In this document: piece after piece, positions 32,956 to 41,116 of the stretch
How the letters are laid out: each line of letters begins with the position of its first letter
Position numbering within the stretch: position 1 is the stretch's first letter
Program-made: the position numbers and the translations under genes
The notes under the pieces: generated by a model
What the model was told of the DNA's origin: nothing
Databases searched by the model: none
Seen by the model: the letters and a program-made list of their open reading frames with translations, nothing else
DNA from: Erysipelotrichaceae bacterium
GTDB taxonomy: Bacteria > Bacillota_I > Bacilli_A > Erysipelotrichales > Erysipelotrichaceae
Length of the DNA: 64,000 nt
Reading direction: 5' to 3'
Assembly: GCA_019415435.1 (NCBI GenBank)
Contig: DXZE01000003.1
Span: 9,378 to 73,377 of the forward strand

Positions 32956-33741
32956 TCATTTGATCAGATCAGGAAAGAGATAAGGAATAAATACCGGTAC
33001 GATCTTTTCCCAATCCGTTTCAGAGTGATGACCGCCTGGAGTTAAGTGAGGATAGGTATGACATCCTCTTTCAGAATAGAGACGGTTCATCTTTAACATG
33101 ATTTCCATAGAGTCAATGAATAACCGTTTGCCATGAGCTTCCTGGGATCCCTGATCTATGTAGATGTAAGTATCAGAAGAGAAATCTGTATTTCTGATTA
33201 ACTTTTTTAAATGTTCATAGTTAAAGAAAGTAGAAGGGGATACACAGGCAGCTCTGGAATAGAGATTGTTATATGCGGCAATCATATATTCTGACATTAA
33301 ACCGCCCATACTGCTTCCGGCAATCCCTACATGTTTTCTGTCCTTACGTACATGATATCTTTTCTCTGTTTCCGGTTTTAATACTTCCGCAAACCATCTG
33401 GCTGTTTCCTGTCCGCACGCATGTATCTTTGGAAGATCTTCCAGATGTGTCTTTTCAGGCGGATAAGGACAATACTCCGCAAGTCTTCTGTTACCTCTGT
33501 GGTTGCAATCCACCCCTGCGACAACAAGATCTAATCCTGTTTTATCAAGATAGTCTTTGATGCCCCAGCATTTACCATATGTCGCAAGATCATCAAAAAA
33601 CAGATTATGACCATCAAACATATACAGAACATCATATTTTCTTGTATTGTTTTCATAACTGTCTGGAAGATACACCCATATCTTTCTGGGAGATTGTGAG
33701 AATGGGTGTATATCCAGTGTAAACATTTCTACTTTTCCCAT
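32956..33741 (-). CDS. Alpha/beta-hydrolase, putative esterase (COG2819-like)
   Basis: 261 residues. What is seen: VWVYLPDSY-like strand (KIWVYLPDSYE), DVLYMFDGHNLF, the nucleophile elbow GIAGSSMGGLMS with Ser, and the catalytic His in LTPGGHHSETDWEK near the C-terminus. Members of this D-esterase-like family include enterobactin esterase relatives and S-formylglutathione-like hydrolases; the substrate is unknown. No signal peptide is present, so it acts in the cytoplasm. It overlaps plsY by 13 nt and is read from the same message. Confidence 0.85.
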   Translation of the reverse strand: MGKVEMFTLDIHPFSQSPRKIWVYLPDSYENNTRKYDVLYMFDGHNLFFDDLATYGKCWGIKDYLDKTGLDLVVAGVDCNHRGNRRLAEYCPYPPEKTHLEDLPKIHACGQETARWFAEVLKPETEKRYHVRKDRKHVGIAGSSMGGLMSEYMIAAYNNLYSRAACVSPSTFFNYEHLKKLIRNTDFSSDTYIYIDQGSQEAHGKRLFIDSMEIMLKMNRLYSERGCHTYPHLTPGGHHSETDWEKIVPVFIPYLFPDLIK

Positions 33742-34376
33742 GGTGCCTTACCCATCCACTTGATATGACTTTCTTCATGATTCTTCATTCTGATGATATT
33801 AGCCTTATGTCTGTATGTCACAAATGCCGCAATAAGCATTAATGAAATCCATATACTCATATCACTGTATAGTCCCATGCAATACCGTATCAAAGCAGTG
33901 ATAACAGTAATCCATAAAGCACTCATACTGGAAAAAGATACAATTCTTGAAAAGAATAAAATCACAAAGAATAAGAGAATAGGCCATGCAAAAGTCCAGA
34001 ACCATTCATGACTTGCATAAAGTGTTAAACCTAAGAAGAAACCATAGCTTGTCGCAACTGCCTTACCACCTTTGAAGTGGGCAAAGATTGGAAAGCAATG
34101 ACCAATGCAGCAGGCAAGCCCTGCATAGATTTCCGTACCTGGTGCTATCAGATGGGCAATGATCATTGAAAGCAATCCCTTTAAAGCATCCAGGGCAATG
34201 ACCAATACACCAACAGGCTTTCCTAATACACGTCCTGCATTAGTTCCGCCTGTATTACCAGAACCTTCCTTACGGATATCCTTATGAAAGAAAACAAGTC
34301 CAATAACCAATCCCCATGGAATAGATCCAAAAAGATAAGCTATGATCATAACTACTATTACAGAAAAGATGTTCAT
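33729..34376 (-). CDS. plsY: Acyl-phosphate:glycerol-3-phosphate acyltransferase
   Basis: 215 residues from ATG 34376, after GGAGG; an in-frame ATG at 34397 is less well placed. PlsY transfers an acyl group from acyl phosphate to glycerol-3-phosphate, the first step of phospholipid synthesis. What is seen: about five membrane helices, and the three conserved loops GSIPWG, KEGSGNTGGTNAGRVLG and IGHCFPIFAHFKGGKAVAT. It is the first gene of a two-gene unit with the esterase, divergent from the giant surface protein gene. Confidence 0.95.
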   Translation of the reverse strand: MNIFSVIVVMIIAYLFGSIPWGLVIGLVFFHKDIRKEGSGNTGGTNAGRVLGKPVGVLVIALDALKGLLSMIIAHLIAPGTEIYAGLACCIGHCFPIFAHFKGGKAVATSYGFFLGLTLYASHEWFWTFAWPILLFFVILFFSRIVSFSSMSALWITVITALIRYCMGLYSDMSIWISLMLIAAFVTYRHKANIIRMKNHEESHIKWMGKAPWEK

Positions 34377-34532
34377 ATCATGAACCTCCGCATCCATTCT
34401 ACCATAGAAGAAGAGAGACTGCTTTTGAAAGAGAAAGGAGTCTTTTCATTATCTGAAATAAAAAATAGTAGAAATAATCAACTCCATCTTGTGAAAAAAA
34501 ACAAAGTCTATGATTTAGGCAGTACTTTAAAA

Positions 34533-34552
34533 CCCTTTTCATCATAAAAGGG
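34533..34552 (+). promoter_or_regulatory. Leader hairpin before the giant surface protein gene
   Basis: Perfect 7-bp stem CCCTTTT / AAAAGGG with loop CATCAT, ending 24 nt before the start codon and just before the ribosome site GAGGGG. It could be a message-stabilising structure; no T tract follows, so it is not a terminator. Confidence 0.45.
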
Positions 34553-34576
34553 CATAAGGAAGCGAGGGGAATTACA

Positions 34577-37500
34577 ATGAATGATAAGAACATAAGCAAA
34601 CGAATCATTACCTCAGCCACCATGGCAGCTGCCATAGCTGCAGGTACTGCAGCAAACGCAGTCCAGGTATTTGCATCAGATACAGGGGATCCTGTAGAAG
34701 GTTTTCCTGTAGATGCTGCAGAAGCTACACTCACACAGGCAGATCAGTCTGTAGAATCTGCAAAGCAGACACTTGATATTGCAAGTGAGAATTTAGCAGA
34801 AGCTCAGAACAAGGTTTCTGCATTAACAACCCAGAAGTCTGAAGCAGATCAGAAGCTTTCTGATGCACAGAATCAGCTTGCACTCGCTCAGGCAGATCTT
34901 GAGCAGGTAAAGACAAAGGCAGATTCTATTACTCAGAATGATATTGATACAGCAAAGACTGCAGTGGATGAAGCAGCAGCTGCAGTTGAAACAGCACAGA
35001 CCGATGCTGACAATGCATCCAATGCATTAAATAAGGCAAATGCCGATCTGACAGATGCAAGCAACAAGGCTGCTGCAGCAAAGAGTGCATATGATCAGGC
35101 TGTAGTAGATCAGCAGGATGCTCAGACTGCTTACAATAATGCCGTTGCAGCACAGAATAGTGCTGATGAAGCAGCTAAGAAGGCTGAATCTGAAAAGGAT
35201 ACAGCTGCTGAGAATGCCAAGAATGCAGAAGATAATGCCAAGAAGATAGAGGCAGAAAATCCGGATGCCGAAAAGAATGCACAGGATGCTGAAGAGGCGG
35301 CTCATAATGCAGACACAGCACAGGCAGATGCACAGAATGATGCCGATGCTGCCGCAGAGGCAAAGAATACAGCCGAAGCAGAAAAGAACAGTGCTGAAAC
35401 AGATGCTAACAATGCGTCTGCGGCTGTTGATGATGCAACTCAGACTGTAACTGATAAGACAACTGATGTCGCAAACGCAGAAAATGCTCAGACCGCTTCT
35501 CAGACTGCATTGGATAATGCCAACAAGACGTTAGAAGATGAAACAAACAAGGCTGGCGATGCACAGAAAAAGGCCGATCAGGAAGTGACAGACCAGCAGG
35601 CTGTTGTTGATCAGAAGAAACAGGAGAAGGATGCTGCCGATGCAAATTTAGCACAGGCACAGACTATCCAGGCAGAAAAGCAGAATGAGCTTGATTCCGC
35701 AAATGCACAGCTTGATGCAGCCAAGGCTGAACAGGCTGAAGCAGAAAAGGAGCTGAAGACAAAGCAGGATGCTCTTGCTAATGCTCAGAAGAATCTTGAT
35801 AATGCTCATGGTGATGTAACAAAGAAGCAGAAGGCTGTAGAAGATGCACAGGCTGAAGTTGATACAGCTCAGAGCAATGTTAACAAGATTACTGATGAAG
35901 TTGAAAAGCTTAAAGCATCTGCAACTGATAAAGAAAAGGCACTGGAAAATGCTAAGCAGAATGTCCAAGACGCAAAGCAGGCTAAGGACAGCGCTGATGC
36001 AGCTTTAAAGGCTGTCGAAGATGGCGATATGTACTTCAGCATCTATGCCGTAACTGACCCGAACAAGCCTTTAACAAATGGCAGAACGGACACTTTCACT
36101 GTTCCTACAATTCCAGAAGCAAATGGGGCTAAAGTAACATTCAAGGTAGATTTCGATGATGGATACAGCAGTTTTAGAAATAATCTGGTTGACGCACTGA
36201 ATAATGGTGAAAGCTATACGCCTAATGTACGCAAAGTATATTACTATCCGGTTTATGATGAGAATGGTAAAAAAACAGGTGTAAGCCAAGGATATTATTC
36301 TCCACAGGAAGACAGGAAAGATCTAAGTCGTACTGAGGAGAGTATTGAAGGCAAAGGCGTTAATTACATCTATGCTCAGTGGACTGACGAAAGTGGTAAG
36401 GAGCATAGTAAGAGAATTTGTGTCAATGTCGATGACAATACTATTAAGTGGAACACTGATGACTATAACAAGCGGCTTGACGTGATAGTTGCCGAAATCA
36501 TCAAACCTGGCATGACTTCAAAGCAGAAGGCAAAGGCTATTACTGATTATGTATATCAGAATTTTGAATACGGGTACGATTCTGGCGGCTATTCAATGCT
36601 GTTGAAAGGCAAAGGTGATTGCTGGGGATCCACCGACCTGATTATTGCGCTTGGTGAAAAAGCTGGATTTGTTGGCACTGTTCATAATGATAACTATCTT
36701 CCTGGCTCTGGAAACGGTCATGAAAATGCATGGCTGTACTCTCCTGAAGACGGAAAGTATTACGAATGTGAAGCTGGATACAGCAGAACCAAGAACCCAG
36801 ACACACTCAAATGTGATGGTGAAGGTGATACTCGGGAAGTGACAAAACAGGAAATCATCATGGATAAGACTGACGCGACTTATAGCGGAGGATTTTATTC
36901 AGGTGGTGCTAAGGATATTCCTGGTGTTATCGGTCAGTTTACCCACTATGAAGATTCTGAAATTCATGTTCCGACTGATTCCAAGTACACAACTCTTGGA
37001 GGACGTGAAGATGGCTATTTTGCAAATGGTCCATTTGAACTGTTCAAGAACCCACCGACAGTATATGTTGGTGCTAATATCACTACGATTAATCCAAATG
37101 CATATGGTTTGTTAGTCGACTGGGGGAAGATTGCCAACTCTCCAAAATGGGTTATTGATGAAAATAATCCGAATTACGCAAGTGATGCTGATGGAAGACT
37201 GTATAAGAAGAATGCTGATGGAACTAAGACTCTGCTTGCAGATCCAACAGTAGTTGAGGATTTCAGATCTCTCACCACTATCGCAGAATCCAATAGCAAG
37301 ACAAACAATCAGTATATTGACGAGTATAATGATGCAGTAAGCAAGGCTGCTCAGGCAGATTCTGCATACGATTCTGCAAATGAGAAATATGCCGTTCTGA
37401 AGAAAGATGGCTTTGCAAAGGCTATTGAAGATGCAGAAGCAAGAAAGAATGCAGCCCAGGAATTACTGGATGCCGCTAAGACAAACAAAACAAATGCTGA

Positions 37501-39082
37501 AAAGGCATTAACAGATTCTCAGAATGCTGTAACTACTGCTGAGCAGGCTGTAACTACAGCAAACACAGCAGTTGAAACAGCACAGAATACTGTTAATTCC
37601 AAGAAGACAGCAGTAAGCAATGCTCAGGGCGTTGTTGATAAGGCTTCTGATGCTCTTAAAACAGCAAAAGAAAATGTAACTGCTAAAAAGAGTGCTGTAA
37701 CAGATGCAATGAATGCTGTATCCGAAGCAGAAAAGGTATTAACAGACAAGAAGGCTGCCGCAGAAAAGGGTGCTCCTGAATCATTAATCAATGCTCGTAA
37801 GGCTGTAGAAGCAGCTAAGGCAGATCTTGATGCTAAGAAGCAGGCTCTTGCTGATGCAAGAACAGCTCTTAAGGCAGCACAGGATACACTTTCTGACAAA
37901 CAGAGTGCTTTGAAGAAGGCTAATGAAGCATTAGATGCCAAGAAGAATGCTCTTGCAAAGGCAGAAGATACATTAGCTGAAAAGAATAATGTTCTTGAGA
38001 CAGCCAAGACAGCTTCCAGACAGGCTCACGATGCTTTAGATAAGGCAAATACTGCTTATCAGGCAGTTGCAGATGCCAAGGCTAAGAGTGCCAGTGCTGC
38101 TGATGCTCTCAAGAATGCACAGGCTAAACTTGGTCAGGCAAACAAGGCTCTTGATGATGCCAAGGCAGATGCAGAATCCAAGAATGCTGAACTGACTGCT
38201 GTTAATGAGAAGGTTGAAAAGCTCCTTGCTGATCTCAAGATTGCAAATGCTGATGTGGACGCAAAGAAGCTGGATGCTGATAGTGCCAAGACTCTCTATG
38301 AAGATAAGGCAAATGTTCTTTTCTCCAACAAGTCTGAACAGGCAAAAGCACAGGCAAAGCTCGATGATCTTGTTAACACTCTGAATAGAAGAGACAAGCT
38401 TGAAGAAGAGATCAAAGGTCTCAATGAAGCTATCCCTGAATATGAAAGAGATGCTGAAGATCTGGATTCACTGTTAGCCGATGCCAAGGCAAATGCATCT
38501 AGTATGGAAAGTATCTATAAGGGTGCTAAGAAGGCATACGATACATTAGTTGCTGAACAGAAGAAGGCTGACGAAGCCAAGGCGGCAGAAGAAGCTAAGA
38601 ATGGAAAGGCTGAACTGGATGTTAATAACAACACTATTTCCTATAGTGCCGCTGAAATCAGTGTTAACACTGATGGTTCCCTTACCTTCAGATCCAATGC
38701 TGACTATAAGAAGTTCAAGGAAGTACAGGTGGATGGAAAGACAGTTGATCCATCACAATACACTGCATCTGAAGGAAGTACTGTAATTGTTCTGCATAAA
38801 TCCTTTGTTGATACATTAAGCAAGGGTAATCATACAATTACGATTGTCTCTGAAGATGGTTCTGCCACAACATCATTTGTGTTGAATGACAAGGGTGCTT
38901 CTGTTGTAAATAACAATACAGCAAAGACTAATAACACATCCAGGTCATCTGAGACAAAGGCCTATATCTCTGCTACTCCAGATACATCTGATGTAACAGA
39001 ATCTGCACCATGGGTATTCATGGTAGTAGTCTCCTTAGTAACAGTAGGAGGAGTTGTCTATCTGAAACATTCTCATGAGTAA
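34577..39082 (+). CDS. 1501-residue secreted coiled-coil protein with transglutaminase-like core and membrane anchor
   Basis: What is seen: a signal peptide (about 1-34, ending VQVFA). A long Ala/Asp/Lys/Gln-rich coiled coil follows (about 45-480). A beta-rich segment leads into a transglutaminase-like domain with Cys682 in GKGDCWGSTD and His715 in GHENAWL; the third acidic residue is not certain. A beta domain with KNPPTVYVGANITTINPNAYG comes next, then a second coiled coil (about 915-1340). An X2-like immunoglobulin domain (about 1355-1450) and a C-terminal membrane helix with a KHSHE tail end the protein. The sequence before the helix, ATPDTSD, sits where a sorting motif would be but lacks LPxTG or xxTGD. 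It is probably a cell-surface adhesin or cross-linking/protease-like protein. It forms a single-gene unit. Confidence 0.85.
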   Translation: MNDKNISKRIITSATMAAAIAAGTAANAVQVFASDTGDPVEGFPVDAAEATLTQADQSVESAKQTLDIASENLAEAQNKVSALTTQKSEADQKLSDAQNQLALAQADLEQVKTKADSITQNDIDTAKTAVDEAAAAVETAQTDADNASNALNKANADLTDASNKAAAAKSAYDQAVVDQQDAQTAYNNAVAAQNSADEAAKKAESEKDTAAENAKNAEDNAKKIEAENPDAEKNAQDAEEAAHNADTAQADAQNDADAAAEAKNTAEAEKNSAETDANNASAAVDDATQTVTDKTTDVANAENAQTASQTALDNANKTLEDETNKAGDAQKKADQEVTDQQAVVDQKKQEKDAADANLAQAQTIQAEKQNELDSANAQLDAAKAEQAEAEKELKTKQDALANAQKNLDNAHGDVTKKQKAVEDAQAEVDTAQSNVNKITDEVEKLKASATDKEKALENAKQNVQDAKQAKDSADAALKAVEDGDMYFSIYAVTDPNKPLTNGRTDTFTVPTIPEANGAKVTFKVDFDDGYSSFRNNLVDALNNGESYTPNVRKVYYYPVYDENGKKTGVSQGYYSPQEDRKDLSRTEESIEGKGVNYIYAQWTDESGKEHSKRICVNVDDNTIKWNTDDYNKRLDVIVAEIIKPGMTSKQKAKAITDYVYQNFEYGYDSGGYSMLLKGKGDCWGSTDLIIALGEKAGFVGTVHNDNYLPGSGNGHENAWLYSPEDGKYYECEAGYSRTKNPDTLKCDGEGDTREVTKQEIIMDKTDATYSGGFYSGGAKDIPGVIGQFTHYEDSEIHVPTDSKYTTLGGREDGYFANGPFELFKNPPTVYVGANITTINPNAYGLLVDWGKIANSPKWVIDENNPNYASDADGRLYKKNADGTKTLLADPTVVEDFRSLTTIAESNSKTNNQYIDEYNDAVSKAAQADSAYDSANEKYAVLKKDGFAKAIEDAEARKNAAQELLDAAKTNKTNAEKALTDSQNAVTTAEQAVTTANTAVETAQNTVNSKKTAVSNAQGVVDKASDALKTAKENVTAKKSAVTDAMNAVSEAEKVLTDKKAAAEKGAPESLINARKAVEAAKADLDAKKQALADARTALKAAQDTLSDKQSALKKANEALDAKKNALAKAEDTLAEKNNVLETAKTASRQAHDALDKANTAYQAVADAKAKSASAADALKNAQAKLGQANKALDDAKADAESKNAELTAVNEKVEKLLADLKIANADVDAKKLDADSAKTLYEDKANVLFSNKSEQAKAQAKLDDLVNTLNRRDKLEEEIKGLNEAIPEYERDAEDLDSLLADAKANASSMESIYKGAKKAYDTLVAEQKKADEAKAAEEAKNGKAELDVNNNTISYSAAEISVNTDGSLTFRSNADYKKFKEVQVDGKTVDPSQYTASEGSTVIVLHKSFVDTLSKGNHTITIVSEDGSATTSFVLNDKGASVVNNNTAKTNNTSRSSETKAYISATPDTSDVTESAPWVFMVVVSLVTVGGVVYLKHSHE

Positions 39083-39096
39083 TAAATGATATGATT

Positions 39097-39136
39097 AAGA
39101 CCTGAATGGACGATATCCATCAGGTCTTTTTCTTCT
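39097..39136 (+). terminator. Terminator after the giant surface protein gene
   Basis: A long stem AAGACCTG / CAGGTCTT, continued by ATGGA / TCCAT past one bulged A, followed by TTTTTCTTCTT. Confidence 0.85.
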
Positions 39137-39187
39137 TAGTAACGTTTTTCTTGTTATAATAACTTAGTTAACGAAGTGAGGCAGTAA

Positions 39188-41116
39188 ATGGCAGAAAAGT
39201 ATGATGACAGCAGTATTCAGATATTAGAGGGATTGGAACCGGTCAGAAAGAGACCGGGTATGTATATAGGTTCTACCGATACACATGGCTTACACCATCT
39301 GATATGGGAAATAGTAGATAATGCAGTAGATGAAGCTATCAATGGCTATGGTAAGAAGATTACCATTACACTTGAAGCGGATGGCTCTGTAACCGTAACA
39401 GATGAAGGCAGAGGTATGCCTATAGGTAAACACGCTTCTGGTAAGAATACCCTGGAAGTTATTTTTACGGTTCTGCATGCCGGCGGTAAGTTTACTTCTC
39501 ATGGCGGCTATAAGACAGCAGGCGGTCTGCATGGTGTAGGTGCATCAGTAGTCAATGCCTTAAGTGAATGGCTGACTGTAGATGTATGTCATGATGGCGA
39601 ACACGTCCGTATGGAGTTTAAGAACGGCGGTAAGAAGATCGGTAAACTGCAGCACCTTGGTAAGACGAATAAGACGGGTTCTACGGTACGTTTTAAACCA
39701 GATCCGACTATCTTCCAGACAACTGAATTCAAGTATGATACGGTATGTGAAAGGGCAAGAGAAGAGGCTTTCTTATTAAGTGGTATCTGTTTTGCAGTAA
39801 CTGATAACCGTGGTAAGAAACCTGTATCAGAAACATATCTGTATGAAGATGGCATGACTGCTTTTATTGATTACCTCAATGAAGATAGAACACCACTTAT
39901 GAAACCAGTAAAGTTTGAAGGAACAGCCTTAGGCATTCAGGTTTCGGTTGCTTTCCAATATACCGATGACTATCAGGAGAATACATATTCTTTTGTTAAC
40001 TTAGTCCGAACAATGGATGGCGGTACACATGAAGTAGGATTCAAAGGCGCTTTTACAAAAGCTGTTAATGACTATGCAAGAAAGCATGGCATCTTAAAAG
40101 AAAAAGATAAGAATCTGGAAGGATCAGATGTCAGAGAAGGATTAACGACAGTCCTGGCTGTATCTGTACCGGAAGAAATACTGCAGTTTGAAGGTCAGAC
40201 TAAGGGCAAGCTTGGAACACCACAGGCAAAGCCTGCGGTGGAACAGGTTGTCAGTGAGAAACTGAACTACTGGTTAGAAGAAAACAGAGAACAGTCTGAT
40301 ATGCTTGTCCGTAAGATGCAGAAGGCAATGATCGCAAGAAACGCTGCCAGAAAGGCAAGAGAAGAAGCCCGTAAGGGTAAAAAGATTGGTAAGGGAGAAA
40401 AGGTGCTCTCTGGTAAACTGGCTCCAGCCCGTACAAAGAATTCTGCTATAAAGGAATTATTCTTAGTCGAGGGTGATTCCGCCGGAGGCTCCGCAAAGCA
40501 GGGCAGGGATTCTGTCTATCAGGCAATCTTACCTTTAAGAGGAAAAGTTTTGAATACAGAGAAATGTTCTTTGGCAGACATAGAAAAGAATGAAGAATTA
40601 AATACGTTAATTTACACAATCGGGGCAGGAGTAGGACCTGACTTTGATTATGAGGATTCCAACTATGGCAAGGTTATTATCATGACCGATGCCGATGATG
40701 ATGGTTCTCATATTCAGATTCTATTACTGACATTCTTCTATCGGTATATGCGTCCTTTACTGGAACATGGCATGGTCTATATTGCCTTGCCGCCACTATT
40801 CAGAGTTACCAAAGGCAAGACATTAGAATACTGCTATACAACCGAAGAATTAGATTCCTTGAAAAAGAAGTTAGGTAAATGTGAGATACAGAGATACAAG
40901 GGACTTGGTGAAATGAATGCTACCCAGCTATGGGAAACAACCATGGATCCTGCTCATCGTACCTTAATCAGAGTAGGTATAGAAGATGGCGTTAAGGCAG
41001 AAAGAAGAGTATCTACTCTGATGGGAGATAAGGCGGAAAGACGCCGTAAATGGATAGAAGATAATATCCGCTTTACTTTGGAAGATGACTATAAGCTGGA
41101 GGATCAGCAGGCGTGA
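39188..41116 (+). CDS. parE: DNA topoisomerase IV subunit B
   Basis: 642-residue ATPase subunit of a type IIA topoisomerase. What is seen: GHKL ATPase motifs (EIVDNAVDEAINGYG, VTDEGRGMPIG, TAGGLHGVGASVVNALS), and the TOPRIM acids in LFLVEGDSAGGSAKQGRD-type sequence and IMTDADDDGSHIQ. RYKGLGEMNATQLWETTMDP comes near the end. The length and the tight parE-parC pair point to topoisomerase IV rather than gyrase, whose genes usually lie near the origin. The parC GTG start overlaps the stop (GTGA). Confidence 0.93.
   Translation: MAEKYDDSSIQILEGLEPVRKRPGMYIGSTDTHGLHHLIWEIVDNAVDEAINGYGKKITITLEADGSVTVTDEGRGMPIGKHASGKNTLEVIFTVLHAGGKFTSHGGYKTAGGLHGVGASVVNALSEWLTVDVCHDGEHVRMEFKNGGKKIGKLQHLGKTNKTGSTVRFKPDPTIFQTTEFKYDTVCERAREEAFLLSGICFAVTDNRGKKPVSETYLYEDGMTAFIDYLNEDRTPLMKPVKFEGTALGIQVSVAFQYTDDYQENTYSFVNLVRTMDGGTHEVGFKGAFTKAVNDYARKHGILKEKDKNLEGSDVREGLTTVLAVSVPEEILQFEGQTKGKLGTPQAKPAVEQVVSEKLNYWLEENREQSDMLVRKMQKAMIARNAARKAREEARKGKKIGKGEKVLSGKLAPARTKNSAIKELFLVEGDSAGGSAKQGRDSVYQAILPLRGKVLNTEKCSLADIEKNEELNTLIYTIGAGVGPDFDYEDSNYGKVIIMTDADDDGSHIQILLLTFFYRYMRPLLEHGMVYIALPPLFRVTKGKTLEYCYTTEELDSLKKKLGKCEIQRYKGLGEMNATQLWETTMDPAHRTLIRVGIEDGVKAERRVSTLMGDKAERRRKWIEDNIRFTLEDDYKLEDQQA

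Noticed and set aside
34284..34547. 87-codon plus-strand frame upstream of the giant protein
   Set aside because: Its first part is antisense to plsY, it has no ribosome site, and it ends in the leader hairpin of the next gene.
34731..36289. Many long open frames on the minus strand and in other frames inside the giant surface protein gene
   Set aside because: They result from the biased Ala/Lys/Asp/Gln codons of the coiled coil; none has a ribosome site or a recognisable domain.
34737..38600. Internal repetitive sequence as a possible CRISPR-like or satellite array
   Set aside because: The repetition is at the level of heptad coiled-coil residues, with no constant DNA repeat or spacer length.
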